Source: Campylobacterota bacterium
GTDB lineage: Bacteria; Campylobacterota; Campylobacteria; Campylobacterales; Sulfurimonadaceae
Reading direction: 5' to 3'
Assembly (NCBI GenBank): GCA_013153755.1
Contig: JAADDU010000129.1
Coordinates: 1-6,787 of the forward strand
DNA: 6,787 bases
Shown: positions 1 to 6,342 of the stretch, one piece after another
Position numbering within the stretch: the stretch's first letter is position 1
Layout of the letters: every line of letters starts with the position of its first letter
Translations under genes and position numbers: made by a program
Notes under the pieces: generated by a model
What the model was told of the DNA's origin: nothing
What the model saw: the letters and a program-made list of their open reading frames with translations, nothing else
Database searches by the model: none

Positions 1-1109
1 ATATGAACAAAATCTTAGAGATAGATGTTAAAAATATGGTAGCAGTTGTTCAACCTGGTGTTATAAATATGGACCTGCAAAGAGCTGTGGAAAAGATAGG
101 GCTTTTTTATCCACCAGATCCAGCTTCTCAAGAGTACTCAACTTTAGGTGGAAATGTTAGCGAAAATGCTGGTGGAATGAGAGCTGCGAAGTATGGAATC
201 ACAAAAGACTATGTTATGGCTACTCGTGCGGTATTACCAAATGGTGACATCATAAGAGCTGGTAAGAAAACCATAAAAGATGTAGCAGGATATAACATAA
301 GTGGGATACTTGTTGCATCTGAGGGTACTTTAGCAGTACTTAGTGAGATAACTCTTCGCCTCATCCCAAAACCAAAACTTACAAAAACTGCTATGGGAAT
401 CTTTCCAACTGTAAAAGATGCTATGGAAGCGGTATATAAAACTATGGCAAGTGGTATAACACCTGTTGCTATGGAGTTTTTAGATAACTTAACCATAAGA
501 GCAGTTGAACAAACTTTTAATAAAGGTCTACCACTAGATGCAGGAGCATTGCTTGTTACTGATGTGGATGGAAATATGGAAGATGATTTGGAATTTCAAC
601 TAAACCAAATCGAAAAAGTATTTAAAGAAAATGGTTGTACAGAGTTTAAACGAGCAAAAGATGATGCAGAAGCAGCAGATATCTGGTTTGCTCGTCGTAA
701 CGCTTCTCCTGCTCTAAGTATATATGGAAGTAAAAAATTAAACGAAGATGTAACAGTTCCAAGAGCAGTTTTACCACAACTTTTAGAAAAGTTTTATGCT
801 ATTGCTGAGAAACATGATGTAAAAATCCCATGTTTTGGTCATACTGGAGATGGAAATGTGCATACAAATGTCATGGTTGATGGAAGTGACCCCGAGCAAG
901 TAAAAATCGCTTATAAAGCTATAGAAGAGGTTTTTCAAGCTACAGTTGATTTGGGTGGAACACTTAGTGGTGAGCATGGTATAGGTCTTGCAAAAGCACC
1001 ATATATGCACATGGCATTTACACCTGAGGAGATGATGCTTTTTAAATCTATCAAGATGGCATTTGATCCAAATAACATACTAAACCCCTCTAAAATGGGT
1101 TTAGCTTAA
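1..1109 (+). CDS. glcD: FAD-linked oxidase, glycolate oxidase subunit GlcD family (5' end missing)
   Basis: This is the C-terminal ~80% of a flavin-dependent 2-hydroxyacid oxidase/dehydrogenase of the GlcD/D-lactate dehydrogenase family. Such proteins oxidise glycolate or D-lactate and pass electrons to partner subunits or the respiratory chain. The frame is open from the window edge. The ATG at base 3 is almost certainly internal, because family members are ~460-500 residues and only 368 are seen. Counting from that Met, residues 48-65 hold the Gly/Asn-rich FAD-binding loop (LGGNVSENAGG), and TIKDVAGYN (90-98) and SEGTLAVLSEITLRL (106-120) continue the PCMH-type FAD domain. The C-terminal oxidase domain carries GHTGDGNVH (279-287) and SGEHGIG (322-328). 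H280, H287 and E324 match the metal ligands known from D-2-hydroxyglutarate dehydrogenase relatives. The exact substrate cannot be read from sequence. The next gene follows after 4 bases, so the two are probably co-transcribed. Confidence 0.88.
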   Translation, partial: MNKILEIDVKNMVAVVQPGVINMDLQRAVEKIGLFYPPDPASQEYSTLGGNVSENAGGMRAAKYGITKDYVMATRAVLPNGDIIRAGKKTIKDVAGYNISGILVASEGTLAVLSEITLRLIPKPKLTKTAMGIFPTVKDAMEAVYKTMASGITPVAMEFLDNLTIRAVEQTFNKGLPLDAGALLVTDVDGNMEDDLEFQLNQIEKVFKENGCTEFKRAKDDAEAADIWFARRNASPALSIYGSKKLNEDVTVPRAVLPQLLEKFYAIAEKHDVKIPCFGHTGDGNVHTNVMVDGSDPEQVKIAYKAIEEVFQATVDLGGTLSGEHGIGLAKAPYMHMAFTPEEMMLFKSIKMAFDPNNILNPSKMGLA

Positions 1110-1113
1110 AAAA

Positions 1114-1929
1114 ATGATAACTAAGAGAAAAGCTCTTAAATTACTTTCACATACAAAGTTTTTTATATCTGTTTTTATGGACAGAGAGCTAACTCTTTTT
1201 GCTGCAAGTCTTAGTTTTTACACTATTTTTTCATTTATACCTTTACTGCTTATACTTACTATGATAGCTACTTCCCTAGATTCTTTTGTGGATATTTATG
1301 CAAAAATTCAAGAGTTTGTTTTTACAAACCTACTACCATCAAACTCTAAAATCATCATAGAGCATCTAAACAGTTTTTTACAAAATTCTGTTAGCATAGG
1401 GAAGATGAGCTCTATCATGTTATTTGTCTCATCTGTATTTTTCTTTAAAAACTACGAATTTATAGCAAACAGAGCTTTTCATGCACCAAAAAGAAAGTTT
1501 CTAAACTCTTTAGGAATCTACTTTTTACTCATTCTCATAACTCCAAGTGCTTTGAGTTTAGCGTTTTATATAACAAGTTACATAGCAGTTTTAATGGCAT
1601 CTAACTCTCTCACATCTGGTATAAATATCTTACCACTTGTACCATACCTCATCATTTGGATACTATTTTTTATACTTTTTCAACTATCTCCAAATGTAAA
1701 AGTAGGTTTTAGAGCTTCACTTATAAGCTCTTTTATCATCTCTGCCATCTTTAGTATCGCTAAGAACAGTTTTATATATTATATTGTTTTAAATCAATCA
1801 TATACAACTATTTATGGCTCTTTTGCCACTTTATTATTTCTTTTTTTATGGATATATGCTTCTTGGATTATTTTTATCTATGGTTTAAAACTATGCTATA
1901 TCTTAAACAGAGTGAAGTTTTTGAAGTAA
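1114..1929 (+). CDS. YihY/BrkB-family inner-membrane protein (often annotated as 'ribonuclease BN')
   Basis: This is a 271-residue polytopic membrane protein of the YihY/virulence factor BrkB family. Its length is normal for the family and about six hydrophobic segments are visible (roughly residues 29-53, 98-116, 133-162, 172-191, 199-225 and 236-264). The family hallmark is near the C terminus: YGSFATLLFLFLWIYASW (234-251), followed by a GLKL turn. The N-terminal stretch FAASLSFYTIFSFIPLLL (29-46) is also typical. Relatives were once called ribonuclease BN, but that activity belongs to another protein (RNase Z type). The real role is unknown; transport or envelope functions have been proposed. 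The ATG lies 4 bases after the glcD stop with no clear Shine-Dalgarno, which suggests translational coupling. As I recall, Campylobacter jejuni also has a glcD-'rbn' neighbour pair. The 3' end overlaps the convergent EAL gene by 27 bases. Confidence 0.9.
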   Translation: MITKRKALKLLSHTKFFISVFMDRELTLFAASLSFYTIFSFIPLLLILTMIATSLDSFVDIYAKIQEFVFTNLLPSNSKIIIEHLNSFLQNSVSIGKMSSIMLFVSSVFFFKNYEFIANRAFHAPKRKFLNSLGIYFLLILITPSALSLAFYITSYIAVLMASNSLTSGINILPLVPYLIIWILFFILFQLSPNVKVGFRASLISSFIISAIFSIAKNSFIYYIVLNQSYTTIYGSFATLLFLFLWIYASWIIFIYGLKLCYILNRVKFLK

Positions 1930-4257
1930 CTTTGTTGCTTCAAGTGGACGAGATAGTAGATAACCTTGAAATTGATAGCATTGAAGTTTAAGGAGTTTTT
2001 GAAGTTGTTCCTCTTCCTCTATACCCTCAGCTATGATATGAACATCAAGAGCAGTTGCTAAGAGCAACATCGCAGATATGACAGCTTCATCTTTTTTATT
2101 ATTTAAAAAGTTATGTACAAAAGTTTGGTCTATTTTTATCTCATCTAATGGAAGTTCACGAAGGTATTGAAGAGATGAATATCCTGTACCAAAATCATCT
2201 AAAGAGATTTTAAATCCTAAATCTTTTAGTTGTTGCATGGTATTTGCAACTTTTTTTGGATTATCTACTAAAAGATATTCTGTAAGTTCAAGCTGTATCT
2301 TAGTAGGTTTTATTTGATATTCTAAAACAATATTTTTTACTTGTTCTACAAAATCATCCTCCATAAAATGTTTACTTCCTATGTTAACAGAAATCATAAA
2401 ATCTTTTGCTAGTAAATCATCTTGCCACTCTTGGAGTTGTTTACAAGCCAACACAAGAACAATCTTACCTATCTGAGATACAAGCCCAGTTTTTTCAGCA
2501 AGAGGTATAAAAACATCTGGAGATATAATCCCTTTTTGTGGATGATACCATCTTATTAGGGCTTCAACACCATAAGGTTTTTTATCTTTATCAAACTGAA
2601 GTTGATAATGAAGTTTAAACTCCTCTTTTTTTATAGCTTCAACAAGACTTGTATATAGATCCATATATTCTTGTGCTCTATTTTGCATAGATTTATTAAA
2701 AAAATAGATAGGTTGATTGTTCTTTTTTGCATATTCTAATGCAGTGTTTACCTCATCTATTAATGTCAGTACTGATTTTTTCTCTGTATGGAGTGTTACC
2801 CCTATAGAGATATTTACATAGATAGTTTTTTCATAAATCAAAAAAGGTTTAGAAAAAAGTGAGAGAAGATATTCTGCATCTGTATTAGATTCAAAGGCGA
2901 TATCATCTTCTTTATCATAGTTAAGGTAAAGTAAAAAACGGTTGTTCTCTAATCTACTAAAGACAGATATATTTGAAAAATTTTCCTCTACCATTTGTGC
3001 AACTTCTTTTAAAAGAATATCACCGATCTCATAACCATAAGCTTCATTTACTTGCTTAAAATTTTGTATATCAAAACTTAAAATAGCACTACTATATATT
3101 TGTTTTTCTTTTATTTTTTGTATTGCTAATTCTTTGTTTGCAAGACCTGTCAGGCTGTCATATTGTTGTAAAAATTTAAGTTTTGCTTCTATGTTTTTTT
3201 GTTTTGTTATATCGATAAAAGAAAATATATAGTATTCAATAATATCATTTTTATCACTCACAGCATAGATAGAAAGATGTTCATAAAATACAACCCCCTC
3301 TTTTGTACTATTTTTTATATCACCACTCCAGTATCTATCCTCTTTTAGTGTTTCTTTTAGTTTGTCATAAAATTGTGCAGTTTCTAGGGAACTTTTTAGT
3401 ACAGGTGGTAACTTTCCTATCACCTCATCTTGAGTATAGTGCATTATATTTGTGTAGGCATGGTTAATTTTTAAAATCTTAAAAGTATCATCTGTAATAA
3501 TCATAGCATTATCAATCTCAAAAGTTGCAGAAGCTATCTTTTGTTCTTGATTTGCTTTGTTTATGCGTATAAGCATAGTGTTGATTTTATCATATAATGT
3601 GGAAAATTCATCATCTGTTTTTAAATCATTTAAAAGTTGTTTTTTATCTAAATCTTGAAGCTTGATAGTTTCTAGAAATTTGATAAGATTTACTAAAGGG
3701 TATGTAAAACTTTTGGCATAATAAGAAGATAAAAGATAACTTAAAAGTAAAAACATCAATATAGTTATGACTAAAAGTGGTAAATCCTTTATGAGAATTT
3801 CTACTACCGTTTCCATCTGAATATTTATAACAAGATAACCTAAATGTGTATTTTGGTAGTTCGCTTTTTGAACTATCTCTAGGTTATCATAATTAATTAC
3901 AACATCTTTTTGATTTGGTGTATTTAGTGTTGGTAATTTTTGTTCTGCTTTTTGGTATGTGTAGATGATTTTTTTATTTTTGTTATATAAAACTAGATAG
4001 TTAATATCTTTGTAAGAGTGTAAAATAGTTGTGATGTCTGATGCTTCTTTAACATCATCAAGTAAAATCAACTTAGCAACATTTTGAGATAAAACCTTAA
4101 CAACTGTTTTTGAAAGTTCTACTTTTTTATCATATTGACTATAAATATACCAAAAAATAAAAGTGATATAACCAACAAAAGCCACTATAAATGACACAAT
4201 AAGCATCATAGAAAGAAGCTTCTGCCTTATAGAGTTTTTGTTGTTATATTTTTTCAT
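1903..4257 (-). CDS. Membrane-anchored sensor c-di-GMP phosphodiesterase: periplasmic sensor-HAMP-PAS-degenerate GGDEF-EAL
   Basis: This 784-residue protein is predicted to hydrolyse cyclic di-GMP to pGpG at the inner membrane. A first membrane helix (~17-40) leads to a periplasmic domain (~41-157) resembling CHASE8 sensor domains. A second helix (~159-180), a HAMP-like linker (~181-235) and an S-box PAS domain (~244-352, ending FSFIDITKQ) follow. The GGDEF domain begins at YDSLTGLANK (366-375), but its signature is replaced by ENNRF (437-441) and no RxxD inhibitory site is seen, so cyclase activity is unlikely. The EAL domain (~535-780) keeps the expected catalytic set: E565 in EALIRW, N625, E657 and E660 in ELTE, D687/D688 in DDFGTGYSS, K708, E744 in AEGIE and Q764 in QGYLLSRP. 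It lies 6 bases downstream of the rhodanese gene and is probably co-transcribed with it. A weak AGAGA (4267-4271) serves as ribosome-binding site. The ligand is unknown. Confidence 0.9.
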   Translation of the reverse strand: MKKYNNKNSIRQKLLSMMLIVSFIVAFVGYITFIFWYIYSQYDKKVELSKTVVKVLSQNVAKLILLDDVKEASDITTILHSYKDINYLVLYNKNKKIIYTYQKAEQKLPTLNTPNQKDVVINYDNLEIVQKANYQNTHLGYLVINIQMETVVEILIKDLPLLVITILMFLLLSYLLSSYYAKSFTYPLVNLIKFLETIKLQDLDKKQLLNDLKTDDEFSTLYDKINTMLIRINKANQEQKIASATFEIDNAMIITDDTFKILKINHAYTNIMHYTQDEVIGKLPPVLKSSLETAQFYDKLKETLKEDRYWSGDIKNSTKEGVVFYEHLSIYAVSDKNDIIEYYIFSFIDITKQKNIEAKLKFLQQYDSLTGLANKELAIQKIKEKQIYSSAILSFDIQNFKQVNEAYGYEIGDILLKEVAQMVEENFSNISVFSRLENNRFLLYLNYDKEDDIAFESNTDAEYLLSLFSKPFLIYEKTIYVNISIGVTLHTEKKSVLTLIDEVNTALEYAKKNNQPIYFFNKSMQNRAQEYMDLYTSLVEAIKKEEFKLHYQLQFDKDKKPYGVEALIRWYHPQKGIISPDVFIPLAEKTGLVSQIGKIVLVLACKQLQEWQDDLLAKDFMISVNIGSKHFMEDDFVEQVKNIVLEYQIKPTKIQLELTEYLLVDNPKKVANTMQQLKDLGFKISLDDFGTGYSSLQYLRELPLDEIKIDQTFVHNFLNNKKDEAVISAMLLLATALDVHIIAEGIEEEEQLQKLLKLQCYQFQGYLLSRPLEATKLLQKLHSV
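1921..1943. repeat. 10-bp-stem hairpin spanning the YihY stop codon in the convergent overlap
   Basis: TTGAAGTAAC (1921-1930) and GTTGCTTCAA (1934-1943) pair over ten positions, with one G-T wobble and a 3-base loop. The left arm contains the YihY TAA, and the whole element lies within the last codons of the convergent EAL gene. No T-run follows on either strand, so it does not fit a standard intrinsic terminator. It could still protect 3' ends or assist termination between the two convergent genes. Confidence 0.55.
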
Positions 4258-4263
4258 ACTAAT

Positions 4264-5133
4264 TTATCTCTTTTTTGATGGGTTGTTTATAGGTAAAGAT
4301 ATATCACTACCCCATTCTAGCCATGAGCCTTCATATACGATAGTTGAGTATCCAAGCTGATTTAAGATGAGTCCATCGAGAGCTGCTTCTGCACTATCAT
4401 CACAATATAAAATAACTTTTTTATCTTTATCTATATTACCAAAAACTTCTTTTAGCTTTTTCCAGTCTTTTAGTTTGTTACCAAGTATAGAAGAAGTATA
4501 TGCTAATGTTGATGGAAAGTTAATCGCAGTTGGAATATGTCCGTACCTTTGTGTTGAAGATGTTTTGCCAATATAATCAGAGTTTCTTCTTCCATCTATA
4601 ATAGTTGCTTTACCGATGGAAACAAGTACATCAAGTTTAGTTGCGATTAGATTGTTGTTGATATGTGGTATAAAAGTTGTTTTTTCTTTATGTACAACTT
4701 TGTTATCAACTAAAATATCATCTTTTTCCCAGTTACCATAACTTACAGATAACAGAGATGCCTTTTCATGTCCTAAAACCTTTAAAAGCCAGTATAATCT
4801 TGCAGAAAAGTAAAAAAGTCCACCATCATAAGAGACAACAACACTATCATCATTTATCCCAGCTTCACTAAAAAGTTTTTGTAAGGCACTTAACTTTGGC
4901 ATAAGAAGCTTATCACCAACAAATAGATTTTCATTTGCAGGGATATTTATAGCCCCTTCAATATGCTCTTTGAGATACTCTTTTTTCTCTCTCACATCCA
5001 CAATTAGAAGATTTTTATCATCAAAATGTTTTTTTAACCACTCAATTGAAACAATTGGAGCTAGTGATTGAGACGCCATAATAATTTGTGATGAAAGAAT
5101 AAGAATAAAAAAAGTTATAAAAAAATGTTTCAT
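4264..5133 (-). CDS. Exported two-domain rhodanese (thiosulfate/3-mercaptopyruvate sulfurtransferase-like)
   Basis: This is a 289-residue tandem rhodanese with an N-terminal signal peptide: residues 1-20, a hydrophobic core ending in Ile-Met-Ala with likely cleavage after A20. It should act in the periplasm, moving sulfane sulfur from a donor such as thiosulfate to an acceptor. Domain 1 (~25-140) has LLIVDVREKKEY (42-53) and GAINIP (60-65). Its active-site loop reads SYDGG with no cysteine, as is usual for the inactive first domain. Domain 2 (~163-282) has IIDGRRNSDY (178-187), GHIPTAINFP (198-207), YCDDSAEAA (243-251) with the presumed catalytic C244, and the C-terminal YEGSWLEWG (267-275) typical of thiosulfate sulfurtransferases. 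The acidic CDDSAE loop is unusual. A strong AAGGAAAGG ribosome-binding site supports this start. It is the first gene of an operon with the EAL protein. Confidence 0.88.
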   Translation of the reverse strand: MKHFFITFFILILSSQIIMASQSLAPIVSIEWLKKHFDDKNLLIVDVREKKEYLKEHIEGAINIPANENLFVGDKLLMPKLSALQKLFSEAGINDDSVVVSYDGGLFYFSARLYWLLKVLGHEKASLLSVSYGNWEKDDILVDNKVVHKEKTTFIPHINNNLIATKLDVLVSIGKATIIDGRRNSDYIGKTSSTQRYGHIPTAINFPSTLAYTSSILGNKLKDWKKLKEVFGNIDKDKKVILYCDDSAEAALDGLILNQLGYSTIVYEGSWLEWGSDISLPINNPSKKR

Positions 5134-5136
5134 TAG

Positions 5137-5145
5137 CCTTTCCTT
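5137..5145 (-). promoter_or_regulatory. Ribosome-binding site of the rhodanese gene
   Basis: On the minus strand, AAGGAAAGG ends 3 bases before the ATG at 5133. It contains good matches to the anti-Shine-Dalgarno sequence, and it fixes the start that yields a complete signal peptide. Confidence 0.75.
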
Positions 5146-5164
5146 AATTTAAAATTAACCTTGT

Positions 5165-5173
5165 ATTATAGCA
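5165..5173 (-). promoter_or_regulatory. Extended -10 promoter box for the rhodanese-EAL operon
   Basis: On the minus strand the sequence reads TGCTATAAT, a perfect TATAAT with an extended TGN. It would start transcription near base 5158, giving a short leader of about 25 bases before the rhodanese ATG. No good -35 box is seen, which is common for extended -10 promoters and for Campylobacterota promoters. Prediction by eye only. Confidence 0.5.
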
Positions 5174-5177
5174 TAAA

Positions 5178-5191
5178 AGAACAATGTTGTT
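5178..5191. promoter_or_regulatory. Imperfect palindrome AGAACAATGTTGTT, candidate operator
   Basis: AACAA (5180-5184) and TTGTT (5187-5191) are perfect inverted arms around TG. The element lies just upstream of the minus-strand -10 box, where a regulator could activate or block that promoter. Its two overlapping 8-mers, AGAACAAT (5178-5185) and AATGTTGT (5183-5190), each match one arm of the inverted repeat at 5229-5257 at 7 of 8 bases. Confidence 0.35.
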
Positions 5192-5212
5192 TTAAATAAT
5201 GTAAACAAATCA

Positions 5213-5218
5213 TATAAT
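5213..5218 (+). promoter_or_regulatory. Candidate -10 box for the HD-GYP gene (distal)
   Basis: There is a perfect TATAAT on the plus strand, with only a weak TTTTAA 17 bases upstream as -35. Transcription would start near 5225, and the leader of about 74 bases would include the inverted repeat at 5229-5257. The competing candidate is the proximal box at 5262-5270. Confidence 0.35.
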
Positions 5219-5228
5219 TTTGTTAAAA

Positions 5229-5257
5229 AATGTTCTTATAAGTAAAAATAGAACATT
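5229..5257. repeat. Perfect 8-bp inverted repeat in the divergent region, candidate operator or leader hairpin
   Basis: AATGTTCT (5229-5236) and AGAACATT (5250-5257) are exact reverse complements separated by 13 bases. Their arm centres are 21 bases apart, about two helical turns, which would suit a dimeric regulator bound to one DNA face. If transcription starts at the distal box, the element would instead lie in the mRNA leader as a weak stem-loop. Confidence 0.45.
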
Positions 5258-5261
5258 ATTA

Positions 5262-5270
5262 TGTTAGTAT
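5262..5270 (+). promoter_or_regulatory. Candidate extended -10 box for the HD-GYP gene (proximal)
   Basis: TGTTAGTAT reads as a TGN-extended -10 with one mismatch to TATAAT. It would give a leader of about 22 bases. In that case the inverted repeat at 5229-5257 would cover the -35 to spacer region and act as an operator rather than a leader structure. No -35 match is seen. Confidence 0.3.
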
Positions 5271-5286
5271 CTACAAATTTAATTTT

Positions 5287-5290
5287 AGGA
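5287..5290 (+). promoter_or_regulatory. Ribosome-binding site of the HD-GYP response regulator gene
   Basis: AGGA lies 8 bases before the ATG at 5299, in otherwise very AT-rich sequence. It supports the chosen start, which also places the acidic pair at residues 10-11 as expected for a receiver domain. Confidence 0.6.
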
Positions 5291-5298
5291 TTTAAAAA

Positions 5299-6342
5299 AT
5301 GCAGGGCTATAGTATACTAATCGTTGATGATGTCTTAGATAATATTCAAGTAGCTATGAATATTTTAAAAGAAGATAATTATAATTTTTCTTATGCTCAA
5401 AATGGGGAAGAAGCATTAGGTTTGATGCATCAAAATAATTTTGATTTAATACTTCTTGATATCATGATGCCAGGGGTTGATGGTTATGAAGTTTGTTCTA
5501 TTATGCGAACTGACCCTAGACTTTTAGATATACCTGTGATTTTTTTAACTGCTAAAGCAGATATGGACTCGATGGCAAAAGGTTTTGAAGTTGGTGGTTT
5601 AGACTACATAATTAAGCCATTTCATGCAAATGAACTTCTGGCTCGTGTAAAAACTCACCTTGAACTATACAAAGCAAAACAGGTTTTAAAACAAAACAAC
5701 CTCTCTTTAGAGTTAAAAGTAAAAAGGGAAAGAAATAGAGTTTTAACTGAACTTGAAAACTCCCAAAAAGAGATGATTTTTGTTCTGACCGAACTTGTAG
5801 AGTCTGTCTCAGATGAAACTGGAAAACATATAAAAAGAGTTGCAGAGTACTCGAGACTTTTGGCTCATTACCATAATGCTATATCTGAAGAAGATGCAGA
5901 TATTATCTACCATGCTAGCCCTATGCATGATATAGGTAAGATGTCTATCTCTGATCTGATTTTACATAAAGATGGTCCTCTTACTGAAGAAGAGTTTGAA
6001 ATTATGAAAACTCATACTACTAAAGCTCATGAGTATTTAAAAATTCCAAATAGAAAGATTATGCAGGCTGCTGATATCATAGCTTATGAGCATCATGAAA
6101 AATGGAATGGAGAAGGATACCCTCGAGGTTTAAAGGGTGAAGAAATACATATCTTTGGTCGTATAGTTGCTTTAGCTGATGTATTTGATGCTCTAACTCA
6201 CAAAAGAACATACAAAGAAGCTTGGAGTGTTGAAGAAGCTGCTAAGTATATAAAAGAAAATAGTGGTACCCAATTTGACCCTTATTTAGTAGAACTTTTT
6301 GAAGCAAATTTAGATGAATTTATCTCTATTTCAAAAATTTAG
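5299..6342 (+). CDS. Response regulator with REC and HD-GYP domains, RpfG-like c-di-GMP phosphodiesterase
   Basis: This 347-residue cytoplasmic two-component output protein is predicted to hydrolyse c-di-GMP when its receiver is phosphorylated. The REC domain (~1-122) has all key residues: acidic pair D10/D11, phosphoacceptor D54 in LLDIMMPG, T84 and K106 in KPF. A helical, probably coiled-coil linker (~122-165) joins it to the HD-GYP domain (~166-345). The HD-GYP domain keeps H177, HDIGK (210-214), H239, HHEKWNGEGYP (265-275, the full HHExxxGxGYP signature) and ALADVFDAL (291-299) with metal-binding D294. It therefore looks catalytically competent. The ATG is preceded by AGGA at an 8-base distance. 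The gene is transcribed divergently from the rhodanese-EAL operon, and its last 29 bases overlap the start of a solute-binding sensor gene, a plausible source of its phosphoryl group. Domain assignment is very secure; the output process (motility, biofilm or other) is not known. Confidence 0.93.
   Translation: MQGYSILIVDDVLDNIQVAMNILKEDNYNFSYAQNGEEALGLMHQNNFDLILLDIMMPGVDGYEVCSIMRTDPRLLDIPVIFLTAKADMDSMAKGFEVGGLDYIIKPFHANELLARVKTHLELYKAKQVLKQNNLSLELKVKRERNRVLTELENSQKEMIFVLTELVESVSDETGKHIKRVAEYSRLLAHYHNAISEEDADIIYHASPMHDIGKMSISDLILHKDGPLTEEEFEIMKTHTTKAHEYLKIPNRKIMQAADIIAYEHHEKWNGEGYPRGLKGEEIHIFGRIVALADVFDALTHKRTYKEAWSVEEAAKYIKENSGTQFDPYLVELFEANLDEFISISKI

Noticed and set aside
3..5. ATG at base 3 as the true start of glcD
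   Set aside because: The frame is open to the window edge, the family is about 100 residues longer at the N terminus, and the MNKILEID segment aligns with an internal region before the FAD loop.
209..496. Minus-strand open frame of 95 codons opposite glcD
   Set aside because: It lies wholly within the conserved FAD-domain coding sequence, has no recognisable family features and no ribosome-binding site, and is a shadow of the plus-strand gene.
783..1010. Minus-strand open frame of 75 codons opposite glcD
   Set aside because: It is antisense to the conserved metal-binding motifs of the oxidase. Its Cys/His-rich composition comes from the opposite-strand codons, not from a real domain.
1921..1943. 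Bidirectional intrinsic terminator
   Set aside because: The stem is strong, but neither strand has a run of T after it, so it was recorded only as a hairpin.
4367..4871. Two short plus-strand open frames (4367-4576 and 4677-4871) opposite the rhodanese gene
   Set aside because: Both are antisense to well-conserved rhodanese domains, lack ribosome-binding sites and have low-complexity translations.
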